Origin: Phytophthora colocasiae
Taxonomy: Eukaryota > Oomycota > Peronosporomycetes > Peronosporales > Peronosporaceae
DNA: 64,000 bases
Direction of reading: 5' to 3'
NCBI GenBank assembly: GCA_018806915.1
Contig: JAGKQI010000020.1
Coordinates: forward strand, 496,001 to 560,000
The notes below the pieces were generated by a model. The model was not told the DNA's origin. It did not search any database and saw nothing but the letters and a program-made list of their open reading frames with translations. Positions within the stretch are counted from its first letter, which is position 1, and every line of letters begins with the position of its first letter. The position numbers were made by a program, and so were the translations under genes. This document shows, piece after piece, positions 21,160-31,779 of the stretch.

Positions 21160-22066
21160 CAGTGCGCGCCAAATCGATAGGACCCCCCCTGAAAATGCCC
21201 ATAACTCAGTCAGTTTTTATCATTTTAAGTTGCGGTTTTGACAGTAGATCCATAACACGGTAAGAAAGGACCTACGGGCGTTTGTTTTAGCGTTTTTGCA
21301 CCCTAAAGTATGGCTCCCATACAAAAAACTGTTTTTTGCCAAACGACACAATTTAGGACCCCCATGCTTCAATACAAATCCCTATACTAAATAAAACCCG
21401 CTCAAAATGATATGACTGGGGATTTGTATGGGGACATGTTCTAAACCTCTGTAGAGTGAAGGTGAGTGCATGTATCATGACTCTGAATTACACAGAACAT
21501 TGATAATAGATAAGTGCATATTTTGTAGAGAAGGCCATAACCATTGGCAGAGAGTTACAAAGTAATTGCTGGCACTTTAACAGTCAGTCATTTAGTGGCT
21601 GTTTTTTAGCAAATCATAGTCAAAATGCGTTCAAATGTTAGAGACAAAATAATAATGTCGATTCCTTGCATAAGAACTCTCTAAAGCATATATGATCTCT
21701 ACCAAATATGCACTTATCTATTATCAATGTTCTGTGTAATTTAGAGTCATGATACATGCACTCACCTTCACTCTACAGAGGTTTAGAACATGTCCCCATA
21801 CAAATCCCCAGTCATATCATTTTGAGCGGGTTTTATTTAGTATAGGGATTTGTATTGAAGCATGGGGTCCTAAATTGTGTCGTTTGGCAAAAAACAGTTT
21901 TTTGTATGGGAGCCATACTTTAGGGTGCAAAAACGCTAAAACAAACGCCCGTAGGTCCTTTCTTACCGTGTTATGGATCTACTGTCAAAACCGCAACTTA
22001 AAATGATAAAAACTGACTGAGTTATGGGCATTTTCAGGGGGGGTCCTATCGATTTGGCGCGCACTG
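21160..22066. mobile_element. Palindromic MITE (Tc1/mariner-like) in MULE B
   Basis: Inverted arms of about 365 bp, starting CAGTGCGCGCCAAATCG and with few mismatches, surround a ~175-bp loop (21525-21700). TA is duplicated at 21158-21159 and 22067-22068. MULE A has the empty site (GCTTAGATAGG on the minus strand), which proves insertion. No transposase is encoded; a helper would have to act in trans. Confidence 0.9.
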
Positions 22067-22360
22067 TAGATAGGCTGTTGCTTATCAGGTGGCGTGGGTT
22101 CAAACCCCACTCCTGTAGAGAAGCTCGATGCTTGAGGTAAGTGTCATGTGCAAATCCTCTGTCAGATCTGAGACATAACCAAGGACCTGGGTCGTCCGTC
22201 ACGCTCTTCAGAGTGAGTCTCTTGTGATCAGACTTGACTTGACTATTACGAGTAATAACCCACCGTGACAGTTCGGTCGATAAGTCGTTTGGCAGATGGT
22301 AAACGGGATTAATCCCTGGGCACAAACGTTCTCAGTTGGTTAGAGCCTCTACCTTTACAC
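22067..22360 (+). other. tRNA-like half sequences in MULE copy B
   Basis: The counterpart of 14645-14945. The T-arm GTGGGTTCAAACCCCAC at 22094-22110 precedes the D-arm-like CTCAGTTGGTTAGAG at 22331-22345. No complete tRNA can be folded from either half. Confidence 0.5.
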
Positions 22361-22525
22361 GTTTTGACAATGTCAAAGCTGTATAGTGGAATCAAGTCTT
22401 TTTTATACTTTCTAAATTTTGAAAGCCAACACAACTCTAAAAAATCCTTCAAATTCATGTATATCATTCTGTGTTGTTGATTTCAAAGAATGTAAATTGA
22501 AAGAAGAGGGAGCTGTAGGCTACAT

Positions 22526-24501
22526 TTAGTACTTCGGTGACATCCCCATTCCGTGATCGCTGTTGGAATCCTCGTCGCTGGTCGAATCTGAAGCGTCCAA
22601 TCCAGAATCGCCCACAAAGTCTGAGTCCGACTCGAATCTGGGTGCTTGTAGGGGGTCAGTGTGTTCTGGAGCTCTGGCCCTACGGTTGAAAATGTCTTCG
22701 ATGAGACGTACATTTTCGCGACTCTGACGCTCGATGACATTGATGAACTGGAACACGTCAGGATGTGGCACTGGAAACGCTTCGTTTAGTGTTCGGTTGT
22801 ACCGTTCGAGAGGGTAATTCGTTCTGTTCACGACGTCTTCGTTCAACCCATTGATATTCCACCACTCCGGCACAAATTTTTTGATCCATGTGCGCTTGAA
22901 TATTTCCAGAACTTTTTTCAGTTGTCCTTTGAATAAGAGATTCCTTGGTCTCCATAGTCGCGCTTGATCATGTGGCGAACATCTTGAATCCCGCGAAAAA
23001 CAATACCACATCGACGAAATCACAGTGAGGCGATCAATGCATCCGTCGCGCATGGCGAGACTCACCTCAGCCTCCGAAATATTGAGCTTGAGCATCTTCC
23101 GGCGCAAAGCTTGCTTGAAGTGAAAGAGACAACCCACAATCCTTGAATTTGGAAACTGATTCTTGACTGTTTTGATCATCGCATACTCGAAATCACACAC
23201 AACATGGGCAGGGTCAAGACGATTTTTTGAAGCGACACAGATGTAGTTGAAGAGAAGTTCATACACCCGTGTAGTTTTTCCAGATGTCAATGCATACCAG
23301 ATTGGAAGGTACAAGTCCGAAATTGGGTCATACATCATAACAATCACCAGTTGGTAGAAGCGAATTGGGACACAACGATACGTCGCGTCGATGAAAAGAG
23401 AGGATTGACGCTGCTTCATTCGATCCATGAGCTTTGGGTGTGCCCATCCAATCACTCTGTGAAGAACTTCGTCTTCGTAATACGTCAAATGAAACTGAAA
23501 AAATTTAAGTCCCGGGCTGTGTTTCACGTCGCACAAAGGTTCCATTTCCAAACGCCCAAAAATCTCCCGCCCAAAATGTTTGCTTCTAGTCCGGTACAAT
23601 CGGCCTAGAATCTGCTTTTTGGTCGCTCCTTGGACAACTACGTTTTCGTCACCATAAAACCGATCACGAATAATCTCCCAAACTCTTTCCGGAGTAAGGG
23701 TCACGTCTTGAATTCCGATTTCATCAGTTGCTAACAGCATTTGCTGCTTCTGATTCTCGACAAACGGTGCAGATCCGTCTGGAGCTTGGACCAATTCTGG
23801 AACACATCCAGATGTGTCTGCCTTCGACGACAACACCTCGTTGTGAAACTTTTAACTTGACAAAACACCCTGTACGACGGTAGGCACTGCAGCGATAATT
23901 GGTTGTAGATTCCCCGCTGTGGTAAAATGCGTAAGTATGCCCACGGTATGTTACTGACTTAGAGTCTGTTACCGGTTCTACGCCATCTGGAAGTCGAGAA
24001 TCGCCTTCATCGCCATGACGGTCGCTCTGCATCGAAGTTGTCGTCACCTTCAACCAAACGATCATCGCTCTCCTCGTCAAGGCTATCGTCAGCTTGACCC
24101 TCGTCTCTGTCGCTCCACACAGATCCTGAACTTGACGACCGGTTAGACATCATCTCCGTATATCGCGGGTCGTCATCATCACCATCACGATCGAAACTCC
24201 AGTGGGAGTCGGATGGTGATGACTGACTCGGAATGATCTCAGTGTGTCCCGACGACACATCACTCATAGGGGAGCCTTGCATGGAGCCTTCGCCTTCACT
24301 GACACGCGAGGGGAGAATTTCAAGGTTGTCGTCGGAGGTGTAGTCGGGTCGGGACATGGTGCCGGAAAGGGACTTGGTTGCTCTTGGACTTGGTAGTGGA
24401 CTTGGGTCGGAAAGATTGAAAATGAGGCAGGAAATGAACAAGTGTTGGTTGTCCTCGTGCAGTGCCGGCTGGGATCGACCAAAATCTCCTACAGATGCCA
24501 C
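22526..24501 (-). pseudogene. MULE transposase, copy B (frameshifted)
   Basis: The 5' frame (24501-24007) starts MASVGDFGRSQPALHEDNQ and has the acidic Ser-rich region. A shift near 24030 leads to the FLYWCH-like finger (to 23724). A second shift near 23800 leads to the catalytic frame 23836-22526 with FIDATYRCVP, VVCDFEYAMIK and GCLFHFKQAL. The stretch after DRLTVISSMWYCF is frame-shifted relative to copy A before the frame recovers. Each copy carries some lesions the other lacks. Confidence 0.82.
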
Positions 24502-24819
24502 ACCTAAAAATCACACCGTCTCATGTTACACAATCTCGTTTTACGCAGTGTCGTGTAGGCTATACTCTACACAAGTGTGGCGACATCCCACCAATCGTTT
24601 CGTAACTAACACGCTAGATTCAGTTATAGTTTAACATACGCGATATGATTGGTTAAATTTCAGATTAATTTATAAAACCTGGCAGTCGTGATATTTTTGA
24701 CCACGATTTGACCCAAGAAAAGGCATGCGCAAGAGTTGCGCAGAAGTTGACCCAAAAAGAGAGTTGCGCACGAGTTGACCTGCGCAGAGTTTGACCCAAA
24801 AAAATCGTTCCCTGACGAA

Positions 24820-25195
24820 AGCTGCTGGGCCCGTCACGACAAGCTGGAGCACCTTTTCGACATGGTCGACAGCGTTTAAGTCTCGACTTCAGAACGTGGC
24901 TCTAAATAAACATGATCACGACGCCGTTATGTAATATGAAGGAGCTGAACGAGCGATGAGAGAGAAGTGCATCGACATGAGATGGCGGTCTGGGTCACTT
25001 TATGCAGTGCAGTTACCGCAGTATAGCGAGATTGATCCGAACCAATTCAATACCATTATGCTGTCAGTGCTGTCACTCAGGTGACAAGACGAAAGTTCAC
25101 GTACATACATACATGTCAGTGCTGTCGTTTGTTACATTGTTATTGTTAAATCTTAGTGAACTCAAGATATTTGATCCAGTGCAAAAATACTATTT
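24820..25195. other. No gene recognised
   Basis: AT-rich sequence between MULE B and the START-like pseudogene, with no convincing ORF or repeat. Confidence 0.4.
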
Positions 25196-25921
25196 TTGTT
25201 AGGTTTTGTTCGATTTAAAGATATTGTCCGGCGGGTTGCTGGAGACGTCCCATGCTTCGTCGACACCTCGACCAAGGAGTTAATGACATGTGCGCTCTAT
25301 ATGACGTACTTGCAGCAGCTAGAAAGCTGCTATGCTCGCGTAGACCGAGTCTTGAACGACTACAAGATGCAGAGTATACCGGAAACGACATACAACTCGA
25401 TTCGGCGGCGCCAATACGACGGAGAAGTGGCTTTCTTCCTCCATCCGAACAAGGTAGTGCTATCCTACAGCTTAGGCGTTGTGGGTTGTCAATCACAAGC
25501 AGGAAGAGCCTGCATTCAGAGGCTACGAGATAGCACCAGACGAAGACGTTTTCATCAAATCGCAAGTTCTTTGGTCGCTGAATGTCGGACAATTAGTGCA
25601 GAGATTAATCTTTCGCTTCTACTAGGAGAAGGATCAGCTGATTCTCGTCTGGAAAATATCGCCTGAGGGGAAGGAGCTTTCAGTGGTCTACATGCGGAGG
25701 AAACGGCATGGATAATTTTGCGACCAACACCAACAGGTGTGATGCTGGAGGTTTGTGTACAACAAGTGCCTATGCAGTTCAACATTTCTTTCAACACGGA
25801 TCCAACAGTCGCTAAATTTCACAACTTGCTGCAAGAATCTCTTGAACAAGATAAGAAGAACATGGTGACGTACTTTGATAAGTTGCTCCTTGACGACGTT
25901 TTGACTGGGATTGAATGCTAA
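25196..25921 (+). pseudogene. Decayed gene of an oomycete START-like (M96-like) family
   Basis: Coding-like sequence is spread over three frames: RVDRVLNDYKMQSIPETTYN first, then DEDVFIKSQVLWSLN and LILVWKISPEGKEL, then RPTPTGVMLEVCVQQVPMQF and KNMVTYFDKLLLDDVLTGIE. The series 'W...EG..., R...TG..LE.C..QVP...F, ...KLLL.D.L.GI' recalls the START-related families expanded in oomycetes. There are several frameshifts and stops, so it is inactive. The family assignment is from memory of the pattern and is tentative. Confidence 0.45.
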
Positions 25922-26279
25922 CAAATAATACTTTTTCGACAAAGATAAGAAGAGCATGGTGACATTCGTTGGAAGTTGCTACCATAAAAGCGAAGGAGTG
26001 CGAAAGATGTTTTCATTATCAGCTACATGAACTACACATGTGAGACCTACGCCATGTCTGGGTGGTGAAAAAATATTGTGAAATCCCTGAGGTACTGTAA
26101 CCTCCATAGTAGCGGAGTTGTTCACTTCCAGTTATTGTCGAGGAAACAGTCCAATGAACGCCATACTCAGGGACTGAAAAGCCCACGCAATGAGATACGT
26201 ATAAGCTACTTGCAGCCATACGGAGTCGGAATTTTGATGTAAGTCGGAATCTTGATGTAAGTCTTCGTCTGAAACCGAG

Positions 26280-27290
26280 AAGTACGAGTTAATCGCCTAG
26301 TACGCTGTCGTTCCCAGTGGAATCGCCATGTTTCGAAAAGTGATCACCAATCCGTACGTAGTGCCCTCAATTCCACATGGAGCAATCTCTACAATCGGAA
26401 ACAGCTAAACCAGGAAACGTAACGCAGTTGCTGGCTGCTCTGTTTCGCGACTTTATTGTGTCTGGGAGCATCCGACATGCCGATTGCAGGGAATACCGAA
26501 GCAGCATGGAGATATTTGTTGTTATGACGGTCGGAACGATCGGATACTTCTTGGCGAGTGTCGCGGCTGATGCTTGAAATTGCTCAGAGGGATCCACTGA
26601 CGACGAGAGGACATACTCAAGTGTCCATTTACGACTGGGGCGATCAGTATGGACTTATTCGTAGGTGGTACGTTGATCGGACCATCGTATGGCGGCAGCT
26701 TCTCTTGGTCGTTGGACTTGAACCAGGTACTATTGGTGCTAGCTGGTTGCTCCGTTATACCGCTGCTGGGCTCCATTTTGTTGTTACACGTAGATCCAAC
26801 GGCTCAGACTGTCCCAGTGTTCGCCTTCTCCAACGTGGCCTGTAATCGACAACACCAGCAATATAGAGCGCCTTTCGACCCACCACTGGACTTTGGAGAG
26901 CGCTTTCAGCTCATTTGAAGATTGATGCAGAGTCGAGCGATGTGGCAACTTCTCATGGTTGAGACTGATGGCGAGTTTCTGCTTGACAATGGACTCGAAT
27001 GCTGTTCCAGCTATTGAGGCAAACTGGGTAGGCGTAGATTCGTGGCCGAAGGCAATCGCTCTTGCTAAATGACGTCTGGCGTTCATCGGAGGTTTGTTCA
27101 TGACTCGAAACCTTTTCTTGTGTGAATCCTGGGTGCATCTGGATTGCATTACCACTTTCTGGGGATTGGAGTCGATGTGATGACTGTAGCGTGCACATTG
27201 TTTAACGTGTTGAAAACCCGGAGCTTCTGGTTGTACATACAAGTGTTTGCAGCCCATTATGTCATCGCCATGTCATCGGAGTACTCACTA
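26280..27290 (+). pseudogene. Folate-biopterin (BT1-type) transporter pseudogene
   Basis: Scattered frames give the order expected of a BT1-family membrane transporter: VTQLLAALFRDFIV, then FVVMTVGTIGYFLASVAADA running on to MLEIAQRDPLTTRGHTQV (the family's 'D.AADAL..E.AQ.EP...RG..Q' block), GGSFSWSLDLNQVLLVLAG, VGVDSWPKAIALAK, and GIGVDVMTVACTLFNVLKTRSFWL. Stops and frameshifts separate nearly every block. This family is expanded in oomycetes. Probably a host gene relic carried in the inserted block. Confidence 0.65.
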
Positions 27291-27380
27291 CAGAACACAA
27301 TCTTTACGAGCTTCACTTGTATCACCAAAGACTGCATCCGACTCGACGAAGTGCGAAAGACGTATCTACTTACCAGCAGG

Positions 27381-27550
27381 TATTTCTTCTCTTTCTCCAC
27401 TCACCCACCATTTAACCATTGTCCAACGCAGTGCACTTCTTCTTTCAACTTCCTCACCTAGATATTTCTTCTCTTTCTCCACTCACCCACCATTTAATCA
27501 TTGTCCAATGCTGTTAACAGTTCGGTTCTTCTTTCAACTCCCTCACTTCT
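27381..27550 (+). repeat. Tandem duplication of ~82 bp
   Basis: The pyrimidine-rich unit starting TATTTCTTCTCTTTCTCC occurs at 27381 and again at 27463, with small differences, including extra bases around the TTAACAG of the second copy. Confidence 0.8.
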
Positions 27551-27644
27551 AAACCTGCGTGGTCGGACGCAGCCCAATGTTGCTGACCCCAAGGCCTTCA
27601 GCTTCGGGGCTCACATGCGCCCTCCGCAACGTTTCGGGGTCAGT

Positions 27645-28045
27645 TGCAGCGGGGCTGCGTGGGTGTGCACGGCACAGAGGAAGTTTGGTTGACTCGTAGA
27701 GTCCTGCTTGCAAGGCACTAGCCTTCGGTTCTATACAAGAACCAAGTAGTCCACTAAATACGGGACTCTCACAATCAGTGTCCCTATAATAAAGGAACTA
27801 ACACTAATTATGTAAAATGCAAACTGATTTTTATTGATTTTATTGTCCTAATCCTAAATGTAACGGATTTAGTATCTAACATACTAAATCCTAGTCTAAA
27901 TGCAATGTGTGGCTCTGAGCTAACTGCCAACAAGTGGCTACATATGTGACGTGTGGGAAACACGATGTGTCATATGACCTGTGCTAGTTGGTGTGTACCA
28001 CACCAACTGTAGCCAAGGCGCGCAGCGCCGTGTAACCCCGTTACA
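27645..28045 (-). mobile_element. Solo LTR of the Gypsy family found at 42062
   Basis: On the minus strand it runs from TGTAACGGGGTTACACGG to GCAGCCCCGCTGCA. It is flanked by TCAGT on both sides (27640-27644 and 28046-28050), a clean 5-bp target duplication. It closely resembles the LTRs at 42062 and 49549. Recombination between the two LTRs of a former full element removed the interior. Confidence 0.92.
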
Positions 28046-28318
28046 TCAGTGAAGCGGCTGAGGGATGGCAATGTAAAGCATGGTAATGTCAATGTGGGTA
28101 TAGTTTCCAGGATGAAAAAAAAAACACAACGGCAAAAATCAAGCACTATCCAATCTCGACATTCGTTCTTAAACATGCGAAGCAATACAAATCCGGCCAT
28201 AGACCTCGTGAACACGGCGGGACTGGAGTCAGAAGAAACCACCGAAGAGCAGGAGATTGCAAGCTGTGGTCTTTCAATCGACGTAGTTCGTAATACTGGA
28301 CGGATTGATGCAGTTGAA

Positions 28319-29418
28319 GGCGTTTGAGGTTGCCCACAGACCCATTCTAGATCAAGCAGCTCGTTTTCCGTGAGGAAGTACCCGCAGCATCGCCGAAGAA
28401 ATGCTCGATGGTTTGTTGCACGCAGCGAGCATCATTCCACGAAGGTGGTACCGGCAGGTGGCTGCAGCCAATCGGTAGTACCATTGCGCATGGTGATCGA
28501 TGGCGAGTCGTGATCGTTGCCGCGGACAGCATGGCAGATAGCACGGTTCACTTTGGTATATAGCGTCTCGTCCGCTGTGGATGCCGATGGGTGGATAATT
28601 CTTCAGCAGTGTTGCGAGCATCATGTCGAAGAGCGTGGATCGACGTGGTGTACGGAGAGCAGGATCATAGCTCGACTGTGATCAGTTAGCTGGAGGAGGC
28701 GGGTGTTTTACGGCGGCTGGCAGTATTGCGAGCATCATGTCGAAGAGCGTGGATCGACGTGGTGTACGGAGAGCAGGATCATAGCTCGACTGTGATCAGT
28801 TAGCTGGAGGAGGCGGGTGTTTTACGGCGGCTGGCAGTATTGCGAGCATCATGTCGAAGAGCGTGGATCGACGTGGTGTACGGAGAGCAGGATCATAGCT
28901 CGAGTGTGATCAGCTAGCTGGAGGAGGCGGGTGTTTTACGGCGGCTGGCAGTATTGTGACTCGTGTCGTGGGGAGGGTCCGTGCAGATCGAGGAAAATTT
29001 GGAAATGAACTGGGTTTGCATTTTGGCGCGTTTGATATTGCTATCGCTGCATCTCACTTGACTGGGCCAAGATGAATGTGGGGTTGAAGCTACGAGCCAA
29101 TCAGCGTATCAGGACCTCGGAATGCATTCTGATTGGCTGAATCATTCAAAAGGAAGACACTGGGCGAAAGCTTGGACGTTGAAGTCCACATTTCGCGCGC
29201 GAAGATCGTTTTGATTCCATGTTGAAGTCCAAGATCTCCCAGCCAATCCGAGTGCATTCCGAGATCCTGACACGCTGATTGGTGTAGTCAAGCGACGGTT
29301 CAGGATTTGTCTTGAGAACCTTTTCTGGTGACCTTTTCTTTATTTTACTCAAAAGTGACTATTTATTGTGATTTGATAATCGCTATATCAGTCAGCAGAG
29401 ACAAAGCTTGTGTTTATC
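28319..29418 (+). repeat. Foldback-family repeat, copy R1 (single arm)
   Basis: Shares about 1.1 kb with 32003-33100 and, inverted, with 35385-36350. It contains three tandem 114-bp units (28613, 28727, 28841; each starting GCGAGCATCATGTCGAAGAG) and, at 29098-29285, an internal inverted repeat around CCAATCAGCGT. Here only one arm is present. The short minus-strand ORFs within it recur in each copy but match no family I know. Confidence 0.75.
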
Positions 29419-29460
29419 GTCATTACGTTGTATGAGGCACGTCTTGTATGCCGCTGTTAA

Positions 29461-29804
29461 CCCTTTCGCGAACACAGTGACTTTTTATACTATACAATTT
29501 CAAGACAATTGAAAATGGAAGGTAGCAAAACGCTACCTTCGATGTGTAGCCATTTCGAAGGGTCGGCGACCGTTCAGATGGCTACAACACAGATGGGAGC
29601 AAAACGCTACCTTCGAAGCCTTTTAAATAAGCTCTGCTATTGGCCAAAAATAAAACTTCAATCTGCGAGTTCCAAAACACGGTAGTGTTTACGCGACCCT
29701 TCGACTCGATGGTAGCATTTTGCTACCTTCGAGTGGGTACAAACAGCACCCACTTTTGCAAAGACCGTCGTTGGGGGCAAAATGCTACGATGTTCGCGAA
29801 AGGG
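29461..29804. mobile_element. Complete TTAA-type MITE (piggyBac-like), 344 bp
   Basis: Terminal inverted repeats CCCTTTCGCGAACA are perfect over 14 bp and flanked by TTAA (29457-29460 and 29805-29808). Internal hairpins GGTAGCAAAACGCTACC and GGTAGCATTTTGCTACC are repeated. There is no ORF. Its halves recur at 15410 and 52610. The TTAA target and CCC start imply mobilisation by a piggyBac transposase, though the piggyBac in this window has a different terminus. Confidence 0.88.
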
Positions 29805-29829
29805 TTAATCTTGACAAGCACGGAAGGCA

Positions 29830-30290
29830 ATTGAGTTAGGGATTAGGCACTACTAGCGAAAACCTTCATCAGCTTGTGTGAGTTTACGTTGTCGTCCCCG
29901 TTTATTCTGTAGCCAAATTGGCTGATGATTGGTAAATATATTTAACCCTTGAGCAAACGTTAATGTTTCCTTAGAATATGACACTTACCGCAGTACCGTA
30001 TGTACCACAAGCGCACGGTACTTCTGCTAACGCTAAAAAGTAAAAAATAAATAAATAGAGTGCGTGACATATTCGTAGCCACGTGCATATTGTATGTCGT
30101 GTGGAGAAGTAAAAGCAAATTTGATGATTTATGGAGCGTCCAAAATACACGTTAAGTGTAGCGAGACATGATCTGCTCAATGATGATGTGGCTGGATCGT
30201 GAAGAACGTCTCCGAGATGTCTGCACCGCTTGGACTTGGCGTATAGAGATATAGCTAATCGCGCATGACCTTGTGTTAGTTACTTCGACG
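29830..30290. other. No gene recognised
   Basis: AT-rich sequence between the MITE and the 3' end of the hypothetical gene at 30291. No recognisable element. Confidence 0.4.
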
Positions 30291-31083
30291 CTACCACCTC
30301 CATTCTTTGATCGGTTGGTATATAGCCCGAGGAGGGAGGACATCATATGTCAGGTCAACGGGTTGGTCTTTAAACCATTCTGATGACCGATAGTAAACAC
30401 ATTTATCACACAGGCATGGTTGCCAGACATCATCAAACCGTCGCTTGTCTGCAATGATATCCACCTCGTTCATCGCGATGAGCAACTCCTCAACACCGTT
30501 GAGATCACGCTCAAAACTTTCGCAGTGCGCCTCAATCAAAAGCAGCCTTTCGGGATCAATAGACGGATCCCGTCGCAGCCAAACCCAGTGGTTCCACCTG
30601 GCATCAAGTTCTTTTCCTTTCTCATCAATGAAATCTTTCAAAAACACCAGCCGTCTGCGCAACATGTCCCGATCAATCTGAACCAAAAGTAATAATGTAT
30701 CTTAGGAAATAGGCTCAGTGATTTACGGTTGTATGATGAGTACCTTTGAAAGTTCCATACACATATCGAGCCAGTGAATCATCCAGACGAAGTTATGCTT
30801 GCAGGCGTCGTCTCCATCCCAAAATTCGCAATTTAGAAGAAACATCTCCCTTACAGGCAAACTCTCGACGAAGTCATCGACATCATGCGTCGAACAACAT
30901 TGTAACTCGTATTTCTATATTGCGGAAGTTAGAGTACTCGAATTCGTTCATTTTGGCTAATACGTACGCTACCTTCCGCTGAAACGCACACAGGAAGTAG
31001 ACTGTCGAACATGAGCCTCTTGTGGCAGCTGTACAGTACGAGACTGAGAGAAATGGAGTACCTTCGGTTCCGTCGCTTCCCAC
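30291..31083 (-). CDS. Hypothetical multi-exon gene
   Basis: A likely host gene of unknown function. The last exon (about 30675-30291) encodes a charged, Trp-rich helical segment (DMLRRRLVFLKDFIDEKGKE, ARWNHWVWLRRDPSIDPERL, CLCDKCVYYRSSEW) and stops at 30291. A GT-AG intron at about 30676-30744 joins it to an upstream exon, about 30920-30745 (VREMFLLNCEFWDGDDACKH, NFVWMIHWLDMCMEL). A second possible intron with donor GTAGCG ends in ATATAG near 30918, preceded by MFDSLLPVCVSAE. Exons join in frame, which supports a real or recently lost gene. The first exon and start codon were not fixed. Confidence 0.5.
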
Positions 31084-31139
31084 CCCTGGTAACTATTTCG
31101 TTAATAGTTGGTAGCTGATCATGGTTCATGAGTATGTTA

Positions 31140-31770
31140 GCATAGTTGCGTACTACATAACGCCTAGTTTTCTTCTTACCCTGATTGGGTCTAGGCGGGT
31201 ATCCCTGGCCCGAAGGTCCGTTGTCCTATCCATTTGGCAGAGTGAAGTGATGGAGGGAAGGGAAGGGGGGGATCGCGTCAGAACCCATCGATGTGGATGC
31301 TTTCCGGCCGTAGGGGTCACACGTCTGGATTCCCGTCATGCCGATTGGGGCCTAAATTCACCCATCATCACCCAATCCTTTCGCTGGAACGTGATAGCTG
31401 ACCAATAGCCTCGCCAATGAGATTAGTGTGGAGTTGTTTTAGTTGGGTATACATATACGAAAAGAATAAACATTGCGCCTACCGTGATAAATCTCAACTA
31501 AGTGTTTGTCATGCGGGCGGTTCAAGCTCGCACTGAACTAATGGGGCTGTACTTAACGTTGGTATTAAGTTTATTTACATGCGATGTACAGGCAGATTCC
31601 GCGTGCCCGTACGTAGTTCTACTATAGATGTTCCGATGTGTGAATCAGACTAGGCAACACAACAAGCAGGCACGCACCAAAGTCGATCTCGGCTTCACCG
31701 TTTATCTTCAATTTGAACGGATTCCGACAAACCCGGGAGGATAGTGGCAGTACCCTGACCGACGAAGGCT
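31140..31770. other. No gene recognised
   Basis: Contains only a short 95-codon frame (31121-31408) without recognisable features. The start of the palindrome arm follows. Confidence 0.4.
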
Positions 31771-31779
31771 CAATGCGCC

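Larger units (their letters stand above)
20917..24810 (-). mobile_element. Mutator-like element (MULE), copy B
   Basis: The same element as copy A in the opposite orientation. On the minus strand it begins GAACGATTT (24810) and ends GGCATACC. The left flank is CCTGCAGG (20909-20916) and the right flank CCTGACGAA (24811-24819). It is longer than copy A mainly because a 907-bp palindromic element sits at 21160. The repeated GGGTCAACTTCTGCGCA-type units lie at both ends. Confidence 0.88.
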
